64,000 nt of DNA from contig NZ_AXAE01000008.1 of assembly GCF_000472705.1 (NCBI RefSeq), positions 310,001 through 374,000 of the forward strand, read 5' to 3'. The stretch comes from Mesorhizobium erdmanii USDA 3471. Its GTDB lineage: Bacteria > Pseudomonadota > Alphaproteobacteria > Rhizobiales > Rhizobiaceae. Position numbers and translations under genes: made by a program. The notes beneath the pieces were generated by a model. That model was not told the DNA's origin. It ran no database searches and saw only the letters and a list, made by a program, of their open reading frames with translations. This document shows positions 26,435 to 35,076 of the stretch, one piece after another (within the stretch, counting starts at the first letter, position 1; the number at the start of each line of letters is the position of its first letter).

Positions 26435-26875
26435 CTACCAGCTTCCGGTGTTGGGCATCGAAGCCCAGGGTTCGGCCTTGGCCTTCGCCGGACCTTTCTG
26501 CAGCAGCTCGATCGAGATGCCGTCCGGCGACCGGATGAAGGCCATGTTGCCGTCGCGCGGCGGCCGGTTGATGATCACGCCATTGTCCATCAGATGCTGG
26601 CAGGTGGCGTAGATGTCGTCGACCTCATAGGCGAGGTGACCGAAATTGCGCCCGCCCTTGTAATCTTCCGGATCCCAGTTGTAGGTCAGTTCGACCAACG
26701 GCGCCTTGTTGTTGACGCCGCTCTCCTCGTCTTCGGAAGCGGCGAGGAAGATCAGCGTGAAGCGGCCCTGTTCGTTTTCGTAGCGGCGGACCTCCTTCAG
26801 TCCGAGCTTGTTGCAGTAGAAATCGAGTGAGGCATCGACATCGGTGACGCGGACCATGGTGTGCAGATAGCGCAT
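26435..26875 (-). CDS. gloA: Lactoylglutathione lyase (glyoxalase I)
   Basis: 146 residues from the ATG at 26875, with GAGG upstream. MRYLHTMVRVTDVDASLDFY supplies the first metal-ligand His; FTLIFLAA, VELTYNW (Glu ligand), NFGHLAYEVDDIY (His ligand) and GISIELLQKG (Glu ligand) complete the glyoxalase I metal site. The enzyme isomerises the methylglyoxal-glutathione adduct to S-lactoylglutathione in the cytoplasm. Length is typical of the bacterial enzyme. Confidence 0.95.
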   Translation of the reverse strand: MRYLHTMVRVTDVDASLDFYCNKLGLKEVRRYENEQGRFTLIFLAASEDEESGVNNKAPLVELTYNWDPEDYKGGRNFGHLAYEVDDIYATCQHLMDNGVIINRPPRDGNMAFIRSPDGISIELLQKGPAKAKAEPWASMPNTGSW

Positions 26876-27093
26876 GGGATTTTCCTCGGTATGTTTGGGT
26901 TGCGGCGCAACATAGGGTCGGCCCGCTGAAAGGGCAATCTCGGCGGCCGGCGATGCCGGCAAAGAACAAATCCGGTATTCCCGCAATGAACCGTGAAAAA
27001 AGGCAGGGAAGGTCTTGCACACACCGGAAGCCGCGGTGTTAATCTGGCGTCAAGAATCAGTTGCGGTGTTCTTGCAAAAAAGGGGGCATTCTT

Positions 27094-27690
27094 ATGGGGG
27101 AAAAGGCCTCTTTGACGGGGCGGGCCGGAACCCTTGGCGACGCCTTGACGCGCGACGAAGGCGGCGATGCCGCCGACCTGACCGAAATTGCCGGCGCCAT
27201 CAAGTGGTTCGATGTGGCCAAGGGCTACGGGTTCATCCTTCCCGATGACGGTGTCTCGGGCGATATCCTCCTCCATGTGACATGTCTTCGGCGGGACGGC
27301 TTCCAGACAGCCCTGGAAGGCGCGCGCGTGGTTTGCCTCGTCAAGCAGGGCGATCGCGGGCTGCAGGCGTTCCGCGTGCTTTCCATGGATGTCACCACCG
27401 CCGTCCATCCCGCGGAAATGCAGGAACAGCGCACCCATGTCGCGGTTACGCCGGAGAGCGGGCTCGAACGCGCCCTGGTCAAATGGTTCAACCGCACCAA
27501 GGGCTTCGGTTTCCTGACGCGCGGCGAAGGCACCGAGGACATTTTCGTCCATATGGAGACCTTGCGCCGCTACGGCATCACCGAGCTTCGGCCGGGGCAA
27601 GTTGTGCTTGTCCGTTTCGGGCGCGGTGACAAAGGCCTTATGGCCGCCGAAATTCACCCCGATATGGGCACCTTGCCGGTCTCGCATTAG
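27094..27690 (+). CDS. Protein with two cold-shock domains
   Basis: 198 residues from the ATG at 27094, preceded by a GGGGG tract. Two cold-shock domains: the first (about 33-95) has [17 protein letters not shown] and ILLHVTCL; the second (about 130-190) has [17 protein letters not shown] and IFVHMETL. The RNP1/RNP2 nucleic-acid-binding motifs are intact in both, though slightly divergent in the first. Double cold-shock proteins are typical of alphaproteobacteria; the likely role is single-stranded RNA or DNA binding in growth or stress adaptation. The next gene follows after 22 bp. Confidence 0.92.
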   Translation: MGEKASLTGRAGTLGDALTRDEGGDAADLTEIAGAIKWFDVAKGYGFILPDDGVSGDILLHVTCLRRDGFQTALEGARVVCLVKQGDRGLQAFRVLSMDVTTAVHPAEMQEQRTHVAVTPESGLERALVKWFNRTKGFGFLTRGEGTEDIFVHMETLRRYGITELRPGQVVLVRFGRGDKGLMAAEIHPDMGTLPVSH

Positions 27691-27712
27691 GGCGACTGGC
27701 CGAGGATTTCAT

Positions 27713-28276
27713 ATGTCTCACAGGAATTCGCTGACGGCGGGCGTGATGTGCGCCGTTGCTGCATTCATGATCGGCGCAGGCGCTTTCTTCTATTTCCAGG
27801 TCCCCGGCGCGGCCGATGGCCGGGCAATGATCCTGCCCGTCGACCCTGCACCGCTGGTCGCGGTGACGAAAGGCGGTGAACGATCCTTCTCGATCGAAGT
27901 CGCCGACACCGAAGCCGAGCGTGAGGCCGGCTTGATGTTTCGCGAGGACATGGCAGCCGACCATGGCATGCTGTTCGTCTTCGACGAGACACGCGAGGTC
28001 AGTTTCTGGATGAAGAATACGCCGATGCCGCTCGACCTGATCTTTGTCGGCCAGGACGGCAGGATACGCGCCATCAAGAAAGGGGAGCCGCAATCCGAGG
28101 CGATCGTCTCGCCCGGTGAGCCGGTCCGTTTCGTGCTCGAGCTCAAGGCCGGCACCGCCGCCCGGGACGGCATCGCCGACGGTGATCTTTTGCGCCATCC
28201 GGCGATCGGCACGGCATCGGGTCCCGGCATGCCACCGGCGGACAAGGGCGATTCTCCCAATGTCGGCTCGAAGTGA
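27713..28276 (+). CDS. DUF192 family exported protein
   Basis: 187 residues from the ATG at 27713, with GAGG upstream. An N-terminal membrane anchor or signal (VMCAVAAFMIGAGAFFYF) precedes the DUF192 core: FSIEVADTEAEREAGLMFRE, HGMLFVFDETREVSFWMKNTPMPLDLIFV and EPVRFVLELKAG. The family is of unknown biochemical function. It probably belongs to a three-gene operon with the cold-shock protein and the hydrolase that overlaps its stop. Confidence 0.93.
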   Translation: MSHRNSLTAGVMCAVAAFMIGAGAFFYFQVPGAADGRAMILPVDPAPLVAVTKGGERSFSIEVADTEAEREAGLMFREDMAADHGMLFVFDETREVSFWMKNTPMPLDLIFVGQDGRIRAIKKGEPQSEAIVSPGEPVRFVLELKAGTAARDGIADGDLLRHPAIGTASGPGMPPADKGDSPNVGSK

Positions 28277-29064
28277 GCGTGGAAGATCGCCTGCCGATGC
28301 AGTTTTTTCCTCATGATGGCTTCGATCTTGCCTTCCTCGACCGCCAGCCGGCATCGGGCGCTGGCGATCCCGTGCTCATGATCCACGGCTTCGCCTCGAC
28401 CCACTACGTCAACTGGGTGTCGCCGGGCTGGTTCAAGACGCTCAACGAAGCTGGGTATCGCGCCATCGCCTTCGACAACCGCGGCCACGGCTCGTCGTCG
28501 AAGAGCTATGACGAAGCCGATTACTCGCCCGCGAAAATGGCGTCGGACGCGGCCGCCCTGCTCGATCGTCTCGGCATCGAACGCGCCCATGTCATGGGCT
28601 ATTCGATGGGCGCGCGCATCGCGGCGTTCTTGGCGCTGTCCGACCCGGACAAGGTGGCGACGCTGGTCTTTGGTGGCCTTGGCATCGGCATGATCGACGG
28701 CGTCGGTGATTGGGATCCGATTGCCGACGCACTGCTTGCCGACGATCCGACTGCCACCACCCATCCGCGCGGCCGCTCTTTCCGCGCTTTCGCCGACCAG
28801 ACCCGCAGCGACCGCCGGGCGCTCGCCGCCTGCATCGCCAAATCGCGGGAATTGCTGAGCGAGCAGGACATTGCCCGCATCGCCCAGCCGACGCTGGTCG
28901 CCGTCGGCACGATGGACGATATTGGCGGTTCGCCCGATGAGCTTGCCGCCCTGATGCCGAACGCCAGGGCTTTCCACATCGAGGGCAGGGACCATATGCT
29001 GGCGGTCGGGGACAAGACCTTCAAGCAACGCGTGCTGGAGTTCTACGCCGAATATCCGCTTTGA
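28273..29064 (+). CDS. Alpha/beta hydrolase
   Basis: 263 residues if started at the GTG that overlaps the DUF192 stop (GTGA); an ATG eight codons later (28297) is an alternative. VLMIHGFASTHYVNW, AFDNRGHGSSSK, MGYSMGARIAAF (nucleophile Ser), VAVGTMDDIGG (acid) and IEGRDHMLAV (His) form a complete catalytic triad of the alpha/beta-hydrolase fold. Substrate unknown. The 4-bp overlap argues for translational coupling with DUF192. Confidence 0.9.
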   Translation: MSVEDRLPMQFFPHDGFDLAFLDRQPASGAGDPVLMIHGFASTHYVNWVSPGWFKTLNEAGYRAIAFDNRGHGSSSKSYDEADYSPAKMASDAAALLDRLGIERAHVMGYSMGARIAAFLALSDPDKVATLVFGGLGIGMIDGVGDWDPIADALLADDPTATTHPRGRSFRAFADQTRSDRRALAACIAKSRELLSEQDIARIAQPTLVAVGTMDDIGGSPDELAALMPNARAFHIEGRDHMLAVGDKTFKQRVLEFYAEYPL

Positions 29065-29086
29065 TCCCGCGCGCGGGTGTCTGGGC

Positions 29087-29371
29087 TCAGTCCGGCGCCC
29101 TTGCTCCTTGCACCGACTTCGCCAGCACGCACAGCAGTTCGAACATCATCGTCGCGCCCGCCAGCGCCGTCATGCCGCCGAGATCGAATGGCGGCGCCAC
29201 CTCCACGACATCGGCGCCGACAATGGTCAATCCGTCGAGCAGGCGCACCATTTCCTGCGCCTCGCGGGTGGTAAAGCCGCCGAGCTCGGGCGTGCCGGTT
29301 CCCGGCGCCATGGATGGGTCGATGCAGTCGATGTCGAAGGTCACATAGGTCGGTCCGGTTCCGGCGATGCC
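29087..29371 (-). pseudogene. 3' remnant of an agmatinase/ureohydrolase gene
   Basis: Reading leftward from about 29371 to the TGA at 29087 gives GTGPTYVTFDIDCIDPSMAPGT, TPELGGFTTREAQEM and GADVVEVAPPFDLGGMTALA, the C-terminal metal-binding half (DIDCIDP) of ureohydrolases such as agmatinase. The first half, including the other metal ligands, is missing, and sequence beyond 29371 on this strand is unrelated. The breakpoint is shared with the LysR remnant that follows. Confidence 0.85.
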
Positions 29372-29686
29372 GCGCGGTTTTCGGTGCGCAGCTATCGGCA
29401 TTTCGACGATCTCTATCTGGTCGGCCATCCCAGGGCGAGCGCGTCGGTCGTTCACATGGAGGCGCAGTTGATGCTGATCCTGTCGGGCAACTTCATCGGC
29501 TTCCTGCCATGCCACTTCGCCGATCCGTGGGTCGCGGCCGGAGACATGCGGGCGATCAGGCCAAGCGCCTACTCTTTCAGTTCCATCCACCGCGTCGCCT
29601 ATCGCAAGACCGACGCCCAGCGCTCGCTTGTTCAGGCGTTTCTCGCAGCCCTCTTCGGGACAACGCCCCTGTCCGGATCCGCCTAG
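29372..29686 (+). pseudogene. 3' remnant of a LysR-type regulator gene
   Basis: From 29372 to the TAG at 29684-29686 the plus strand encodes ARFSVRSYRHFDDLYLVGH, MEAQLMLILSGNFIGFLP and HRVAYRKTDAQRSLVQAFLAAL, the C-terminal effector-binding subdomain of a LysR-family regulator. The DNA-binding half is gone and no start signal exists. Together with the neighbouring ureohydrolase tail it marks a deletion across a divergent gene pair. Confidence 0.8.
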
Positions 29687-29720
29687 ATCCAAGGCAATCC
29701 CGCAAGCGCGCCAGGCGCGG

Positions 29721-30326
29721 TCAGGACGGTTCTTGCAAGGTCTCCAGCGAGCGCGCCATGTTGAGCCTCGCCTGCGGCTCGAAGCGCTCCCGGAACTCCT
29801 CTGTGTGGAAGATGTGCGGGCGGGCGAGGAAATCCTTCAGCACCGCACCCCGGCCGGCACGCCACATCGGCTCCTCCACCCAGTCGTATTCGCAGCGGAC
29901 CGCGCGTTCATAGGCGTCGAACGCATCCGGCGCGGCACCCAGGATCGACAGGTCCATATCAAGAAACAGGCTGGCGTCGCGTGTGGCCGCCGCGTCGTCG
30001 AACCGCGTCAGCTTGTGCGCGGCGGTGGCGACGATCATCGCGCTGATGCGGTCGAGGCGCTCGGCATCGACGCGGCCCGCGAGTTTTTTCTCGGCAAGCG
30101 CGGCGCTTCTGATCTCATTGTCCTTGGCTCTGCTGTCGTAGATGGCGTCATGGAACCAGATCGCCGCTTCGACGGCCTGCGGGTCATCGAGCAGCGCGCG
30201 ATAATCGCCGGCCAGCGCCAGCATCGCCTCGATATGCGCAAGGTTATGGTAGTGGCGATTCCCGGCGCTGTAGAGCGCCGACAGCGCGGTTTTCAGGGCC
30301 ATGTCGATCAAGGGTTCGTTTTCCAT
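29721..30326 (-). CDS. HD-superfamily metal-dependent phosphohydrolase
   Basis: 201 residues. YSAGNRHYHNLAHIEAML carries the first His pair, IWFHDAIYDSRAKDNE the HD doublet, ATAAHKL another His, and FLDMDLSILGA the final Asp, matching the predicted metal-dependent HD phosphohydrolase family. Substrate unknown. The start at 30326 lies on the opposite strand from cysE, which begins 145 bp away, so the two share a promoter region. Confidence 0.9.
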   Translation of the reverse strand: MENEPLIDMALKTALSALYSAGNRHYHNLAHIEAMLALAGDYRALLDDPQAVEAAIWFHDAIYDSRAKDNEIRSAALAEKKLAGRVDAERLDRISAMIVATAAHKLTRFDDAAATRDASLFLDMDLSILGAAPDAFDAYERAVRCEYDWVEEPMWRAGRGAVLKDFLARPHIFHTEEFRERFEPQARLNMARSLETLQEPS

Positions 30327-30470
30327 GGCTGCTTGAATTCCTGCGAACCAAATCCATTTGACGAAGCACTAAGGAAAATTGAGTTCAATCATGCTATGAT
30401 CTGCCTTATATGTGCGGCCAGACAACGGGCAAGCACAACCGGCAAGCCAGCAGGACGCAGGACGACGTCG

Positions 30471-31319
30471 ATGAATAGCATCAGCATTTCCCGCCACAGC
30501 GCGTTGCAGCCGGTCGATCCGATCTGGCGTTCGATCCGCGACGAAGCGATGGAGGCGGTCAACCGTGATCCGCTTCTCGCGGCGTTCCTCTATTCGACGA
30601 TCCTCAATCAGGAAAGCCTGGAAGAGGCCGTCATCCACCGGATCGCCGAGCGGCTTGCCCATCAGGACATCGGCTCCGATCTGATCCGCCAGACCTTCAA
30701 GACCATGCTGGCCGACGACAAGGAATGGCCGACGACCGTGCGTGTCGACATCCAGGCCTACTACGACCGTGATCCGGCCTGCGACCGCTTCATCATGCCG
30801 GTGCTCTATTTCAAGGGCTTTCATGCCATCCAGACCCATCGGCTGGCGCATTGGCTGTGGAACCAGGGCCGCAAGGATTTCGCCCTGTACCTGCAGAGCC
30901 GTTCGTCCTCGGTCTTCCAGACCGACATCAACCCGGCCGCGCGCATCGGCAAGGGTATCTTCATTGATCATGCCACCGGCCTCGTCGTCGGCGAGACCGC
31001 GGTCATCGAGGACGACGTGTCGATCCTGCATGGCGTGACGCTGGGCGGTACCGGTAAGGCCGGTGGCGACCGCCACCCCAAGATTCGCCGTGGCGTGCTG
31101 ATCGGCGCCGGCGCCAAGATTCTCGGCAACATCGAGATCGGCCATTGCTCGAAGGTCGCCGCCGGTTCGGTGGTGCTGTCGCCCGTGCCGCATAACAAGA
31201 CGGTTGCCGGCGTGCCGGCCCGGGTCGTCGGCGAGACCGGCTGCGACCAGCCGTCACGCCAGATGGACCAGCTTCTGCCGTCGCAGAAGATGGACCAGGT
31301 GATCAGCTTCGATATCTGA
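30471..31319 (+). CDS. cysE: Serine O-acetyltransferase
   Basis: 282 residues from the ATG at 30471. The N-terminal helical domain (WRSIRDEAMEAVNRDPLLAAF) is followed by a left-handed beta helix of hexapeptide repeats with INPAARIGKGIFIDHATGLVVGE, DDVSILHGVTLGGTG and GAKILGNIEIG. The catalytic His-Asp dyad (DHATG, and D/H in the helical segment YYDRDPACDRF) is present. It acetylates serine for cysteine synthesis. The C-terminal tail ends in Ile, as needed for docking into O-acetylserine sulfhydrylase. Confidence 0.96.
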   Translation: MNSISISRHSALQPVDPIWRSIRDEAMEAVNRDPLLAAFLYSTILNQESLEEAVIHRIAERLAHQDIGSDLIRQTFKTMLADDKEWPTTVRVDIQAYYDRDPACDRFIMPVLYFKGFHAIQTHRLAHWLWNQGRKDFALYLQSRSSSVFQTDINPAARIGKGIFIDHATGLVVGETAVIEDDVSILHGVTLGGTGKAGGDRHPKIRRGVLIGAGAKILGNIEIGHCSKVAAGSVVLSPVPHNKTVAGVPARVVGETGCDQPSRQMDQLLPSQKMDQVISFDI

Positions 31320-31471
31320 TTCCGCGCCGGCGCGCTTGTCCGGCGTTATTGCGATTTTGCCAACGGTGCTGCCGCTTCCGGTGCAATACGGCCGGCTTGC
31401 CTTTACATCGCCATTGTCGACGTGCCAGAAGCGCCGTTCAAACCAGCAAGCCCGATGATCGGAGAAGACTG

Positions 31472-31675
31472 TTGAAGCCGGACGAAATCAGAAAGCTGGA
31501 CGCCTATTTCAAGCGCGTCTTCCAGAACCCTAAGCTTGAGGTCAAGGCACGGCCGCGCAAGGAAGATTCGGCCGAAGTGTATGTCGGTGACGAGTTCCTC
31601 GGCATCGTTTTCAAGGACGAGGATGACGGCGACTACAATTTCTCGATGGCGATCCTCGACATCGATCTGGCCTGA
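31472..31675 (+). CDS. DUF3126 family protein
   Basis: 67 residues from a TTG at 31472: GGAG lies seven bases upstream and no ATG or GTG in frame is better placed. LKPDEIRKLDAYFKRVF, VKARPRKEDSAEVYVGDEFLGIVFKDEDDGD and SFSMAIL-type ending match DUF3126, a small acidic alphaproteobacterial family of unknown function. It follows cysE by 152 bp in the same direction, an arrangement I recall from other Rhizobiales. Confidence 0.88.
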   Translation: MKPDEIRKLDAYFKRVFQNPKLEVKARPRKEDSAEVYVGDEFLGIVFKDEDDGDYNFSMAILDIDLA

Positions 31676-31728
31676 GCCGCGAGCCGATGGCGGCCGCGCA
31701 GAGCGCGGTCGGCCTCGGCATCTGTCAG

Positions 31729-32460
31729 TCAATGGCCGGGCTTCAGAATCCGCCCGGCCTCTGCCGTCATCGCCGCGTCGAGCGCTTGCCAATCGCCCAG
31801 GAATTCCTTGGGAAAACGATAGGTGAGGCTGAGATCGTCGCCGACATGGATGTCTCGCTCGCAGGGCGCCAGCGATTGACCGGCACTCGGCCCGCTCAGG
31901 CAGCGGGCCACGAAAGGGTCCTTGCCCTGGCGCTTGCCGACCACCAGCACCTCTTTCAAATAGCCTGATTTCTCGTTGAACCCGTAGACCGTCGTCCCGC
32001 CGGGTCCCGGAATGCCGGGTTGCACGATCAGCGCGCTGTAGATCGGCGCGAACCGGCCGCTCATGTCGCGCGACATCATCTGCGGCTCGAAGGACAGGAA
32101 GATGATGGTCCTGTTGTCTTGCGAATGGTTGAAATCGTCGCGAGCGGCCTCGCTGTAGCCGTCCATCTGGGGATAGCGCAGATAAAGGTCGAGACGCGAG
32201 GCAATGCCGTCGCGCCGGGCCTGGCCAAAGCGGATGAAATTGGCCGGCACGGAAATCACATTGTTGCCGATCACCACCCGGCGCACCGTCGTGTCGTCGG
32301 TATATCCGGCCATCGCGATGGAATGGCCGAACCATTTGCCGCCGAGGCTGATCGCTACCGACAGCAGGGCAAGTGCGGCGAACGCATGCAAGACCCTCCT
32401 CATCAGCATGGAATCGACCACGGTGAGTTCGGGGCCGTCGGCGATTGCTGCCTGCTTCAT
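31729..32460 (-). CDS. Membrane-anchored hypothetical protein
   Basis: About 243 residues from the ATG at 32460, which has GAGG six bases upstream; an ATG at 32565 would add 35 residues but lacks a ribosome-binding site. One N-terminal membrane helix (VLHAFAALALLSVAISLGG) is followed by a periplasmic domain of about 200 residues with NVISVPANFIRFGQARRDG, LDLYLRYPQMDGYS, DPFVARCLSGP, CERDIHVGDDLSLTYRFPK and a C-terminal helix. Two cysteines (RCLSG and PCERD) could pair. This matches rhizobial proteins of unknown function; I cannot name the family. Confidence 0.75.
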   Translation of the reverse strand: MKQAAIADGPELTVVDSMLMRRVLHAFAALALLSVAISLGGKWFGHSIAMAGYTDDTTVRRVVIGNNVISVPANFIRFGQARRDGIASRLDLYLRYPQMDGYSEAARDDFNHSQDNRTIIFLSFEPQMMSRDMSGRFAPIYSALIVQPGIPGPGGTTVYGFNEKSGYLKEVLVVGKRQGKDPFVARCLSGPSAGQSLAPCERDIHVGDDLSLTYRFPKEFLGDWQALDAAMTAEAGRILKPGH

Positions 32461-32583
32461 CTCGATCCTCATCCAACCGCCGTCCGCCATTGCCGGTGTC
32501 TCTCGGCGGCACACATCGAGCGGCACGGCTCTTGCAGCCTTCCTGAAACGACTGTGCGATTTCATGGTAAATGGAAGGTTAAG

Positions 32584-32922
32584 ATGGCTGGGATGGAACT
32601 CTTCCTGTTCGCTTTTGTCGTCGGGTTGACGGTTTGCGGGCTGACGGGCTCGACGATGGAACTGGTGTCGGGCCGCAAGGTCGCCTTCGCCGAGCCTTAC
32701 GTGTCGCCCTCGCATGTGCTGCGCTCGCTGGCAGTCACCGCTGGCGCCGGGCCGTTCATGCTGGTCAACGATGCGCTCGACGCCCGGCGCGAAAACCGCA
32801 TTTCGACCATAGCGCTCTTGTCGTGCGGCTGCACCGCGATTGCCTGGTCCCTGGCGCTCGGCATCGTCGTGCTTGCCATTGCCTCATGGACGATCAGTCC
32901 CTTGTCGCGGCTCGGCTTTTGA
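32584..32922 (+). CDS. Small multi-pass membrane protein (112 aa)
   Basis: 112 residues from the ATG at 32584 with GGAAGG upstream. Three hydrophobic segments: LFLFAFVVGLTVCGLTGS, VLRSLAVTAGAGPFML and CTAIAWSLALGIVVLAIAS. It is divergent from the preceding membrane-anchored protein. I recall similar short membrane proteins in Rhizobiales genomes without assigned function. Confidence 0.75.
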   Translation: MAGMELFLFAFVVGLTVCGLTGSTMELVSGRKVAFAEPYVSPSHVLRSLAVTAGAGPFMLVNDALDARRENRISTIALLSCGCTAIAWSLALGIVVLAIASWTISPLSRLGF

Positions 32923-32954
32923 TGGAACCGAGCCGCTCCAACCATTCGTTTCAC

Positions 32955-32998
32955 GCAATTCCGGACGGAAAACCGCTGCGCACTTTTCCTGGAATTGC
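32955..32998. repeat. Palindromic intergenic repeat (type A)
   Basis: An inverted repeat GCAATTCC (32955-32962) and GGAATTGC (32991-32998) encloses a 28-bp centre that begins GGACGGAAAACCGC. From memory this 44-bp unit recurs, with small changes, in intergenic regions of many rhizobial genomes, comparable to the RIME-type mosaic elements. Only one copy was noticed in the window. It lies between the small membrane protein and the carbonic-anhydrase gene and ends 45 bp before the latter. Confidence 0.7.
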
Positions 32999-33042
32999 TC
33001 TACGGTCCGGCATTCCAGCCTGAGACGATTCGGAGACCGACA

Positions 33043-33570
33043 ATGCCGCTTTATGCGATCGACGGAACGGAGCCCAGCTTCGCGGATGCGGATTCAAACT
33101 GGATCGCGCCCGATGCGACGCTGATCGGCAACGTGAGCGTTGGCCGCAATGCCGGTTTCTGGTTCGGCGTCGTTGTCAGGGGCGACAACGAGCCTGTTGT
33201 CATCGGCGCCGATACCAATGTGCAGGAATATACCGTCATGCACACCGATCCCGGCTTCCCGCTGACCGTCGGCGAAGGCTGCACGATCGGCCACCGCGCC
33301 ATGCTGCATGGCTGCACGATCGGCGACAACAGCCTGATCGGCATGGGCGCCATCGTGCTGAACGGCGCCAGGATCGGCAGGAATTCGCTGGTTGGCGCCG
33401 GCGCGCTGGTCACCGAGGGTAAGGAATTTCCAGACAATTCGCTGATCGTCGGCTCGCCGGCCAAGGCGATCAGGGTGCTGGACGATGCGGCAGTCAAAAG
33501 GTTGCGCGGCTCGGCCGCGCACTATGTCGCCAATGGCAAGCGCTTCAAGGCGGGACTGAAGGAGGTTTGA
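33043..33570 (+). CDS. Gamma-class carbonic anhydrase family protein
   Basis: 175 residues from the ATG at 33043, with CGGAGA upstream. Left-handed beta-helix repeats run through the protein: PDATLIGNVSVGRNAGFWFGVVVRGD, NEPVVIGADTNVQEYTVMH, CTIGHRAMLHGCTIGDNSLIGM. The three zinc/iron-ligand histidines are visible in VMHTD, GHRAM and LHGC, so it may be catalytic, though most family members are untested. Similar proteins also serve in mitochondrial complex I. Confidence 0.9.
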   Translation: MPLYAIDGTEPSFADADSNWIAPDATLIGNVSVGRNAGFWFGVVVRGDNEPVVIGADTNVQEYTVMHTDPGFPLTVGEGCTIGHRAMLHGCTIGDNSLIGMGAIVLNGARIGRNSLVGAGALVTEGKEFPDNSLIVGSPAKAIRVLDDAAVKRLRGSAAHYVANGKRFKAGLKEV

Positions 33571-33619
33571 GGCCAGCCTGGCCAATACCTGTCGCCGACC
33601 GTTCTAATCGCGAGCCAAG

Positions 33620-34180
33620 TCACTGTCCGCTGGAGCCGCGCCCGGCCATTGCATCGCGCAGCAAGGACGCGCCGGCTTCAAAGCCGGTAATGTCGGCTTC
33701 CTCGGCAGCTGTCCTGTAGTCGTCGATCCGGGTTTCGAGCGTCGGGTCGGCGCCCGCCGCCAGAAGCAGACGGATCGCGTCGGCGCTACGAACGGCCACC
33801 GAATAGTGAAGCGGCGTCCAGTCGTTCACGCCGCGCATGTCGGGATCGGCGCCACCGTCGATCAACAGCTGGACGATTTCCAGCCGGTCTGACCGCTCGG
33901 TGGACAGTGCGGCTATGATTGCCGGAAACCCAGCGTGATCACCATAATTCGGATCCGAGCCCGCATCGAGCAAGGCCGAGATGAAGCCGACGGGGCTCCA
34001 ATAGATCGCATATTCCAGCGGGTGCCCGAGGCCGAGCTCAAACGGCATGCACTCGTCGAACCAACGGGACGAGCCACCAAGGGCTTTGCCGAGACCATCG
34101 AAGTCACCGGCCCTGAAGGCCTCGTCGATCGCCTTGAACAGACGATGGCGCTCGCACCGATCTTCCGGGATTTCCAGCAT
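33620..34180 (-). CDS. Ankyrin-repeat protein
   Basis: 186 residues with about three ankyrin repeats: GHPLEYAIYWSPVGFISALLDAGSDPN, FPAIIAALSTERSDRLEIVQLLIDGGADPD and DWTPLHYSVAVRSADAIRLLLAAGADPT. No signal peptide. Ankyrin repeats mediate protein contacts; the partner is unknown. The start at the ATG at 34180 has only a weak ribosome-binding site. The NYN-domain gene lies 119 bp upstream in the same direction. Confidence 0.88.
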   Translation of the reverse strand: MLEIPEDRCERHRLFKAIDEAFRAGDFDGLGKALGGSSRWFDECMPFELGLGHPLEYAIYWSPVGFISALLDAGSDPNYGDHAGFPAIIAALSTERSDRLEIVQLLIDGGADPDMRGVNDWTPLHYSVAVRSADAIRLLLAAGADPTLETRIDDYRTAAEEADITGFEAGASLLRDAMAGRGSSGQ

Positions 34181-34299
34181 GGCAGTGATCCGAGAGACGA
34201 AAGCAACGGTTGATAGTGCCTCGATCGGCTACGTGTGGAAAGGGCGGGTTGGACGTTCGGACGAGCGTGGCAACGGCGACCCCCCTGTACGCTACGCGC

Positions 34300-35058
34300 C
34301 TATTGCTGAGCGGATTTGTTTTTTCCCTTTTTACCAGCCACAGGCTTGATCCGGATCCGCATCGCTCCCCCTTTGGGGGCCTCAATTTCGAATTCGGCTG
34401 TGCTCCTAACCAGGTCACTCAGTTTGCCGAAACCATACGTGCGAGGGTCAAAATCGGAGAAGAGGTTCGAGAGCTGCTTTCCGAATGTGCCGAGCAGCAC
34501 CCAGCCATCCTCGCTGTCCATCTGGCCAATGACTTTCTTGAGTATGGGCATCGCGGCACTGGACGATCGAAGCGGCTTTGATGCGGGCGCTGTGTCTGGG
34601 ATGTTTGCCGGGCCGCGCAGAAGATTTTCCGTGTAGATGAACCGGCGGCAAGCCTGCCGAAAGCTCTCCGGCGTCTTCTGCTCGCCGAAGCCGAACACAT
34701 CCACGCCCTGTTCACGTATACGGGCGGCGAGCCGTGTGAAATCACTGTCGGAAGAAACCAGACAGAAACCGTCGAAGCGGCCGCTATGGAGCAAGTCCAT
34801 CGCATCGATCACCAGCGTGATATCGGAGGCGTTCTTCCCGGTGGTATAGGCGAACTGTTGCTGCGGAATGATTGCGTGCTTCGCCAATATGTCCGCCCAG
34901 CCCTTGGACCGAGTATTGGAGAAGTCGCCGTATATACGACGCACGCTTGCCTCGCCGATCTTCGCGATCTCCTCGAACAAGCCGTCGGCGATCTTGGCGG
35001 AGGTGTTGTCAGCGTCAATAAGGACCGCAAGACGTGGTGATCGAGCTTCGGTGGGCAT
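34300..35058 (-). CDS. NYN-domain (PIN-like) protein with OST-HTH/LOTUS domain
   Basis: 252 residues from the ATG at 35058, which follows a GGAGG site. The N-terminal NYN nuclease-like domain (about 8-150) shows LAVLIDADNTSA, DITLVIDAMDLL and GFCLVSSDSDFTRLA, whose aspartates form the PIN-type metal site. Residues about 175-240 (ILKKVIGQMDSEDGWVLLGTFGKQL, FDPRTYGFGKLSDLVRS) look like an OST-HTH/LOTUS RNA-binding domain, and a Lys-rich tail follows. RNA cleavage is the inferred activity; the target is unknown. A perfect palindrome sits just upstream. Confidence 0.9.
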   Translation of the reverse strand: MPTEARSPRLAVLIDADNTSAKIADGLFEEIAKIGEASVRRIYGDFSNTRSKGWADILAKHAIIPQQQFAYTTGKNASDITLVIDAMDLLHSGRFDGFCLVSSDSDFTRLAARIREQGVDVFGFGEQKTPESFRQACRRFIYTENLLRGPANIPDTAPASKPLRSSSAAMPILKKVIGQMDSEDGWVLLGTFGKQLSNLFSDFDPRTYGFGKLSDLVRSTAEFEIEAPKGGAMRIRIKPVAGKKGKNKSAQQ

Positions 35059-35076
35059 AAAACCTCCTGCGCCGAT

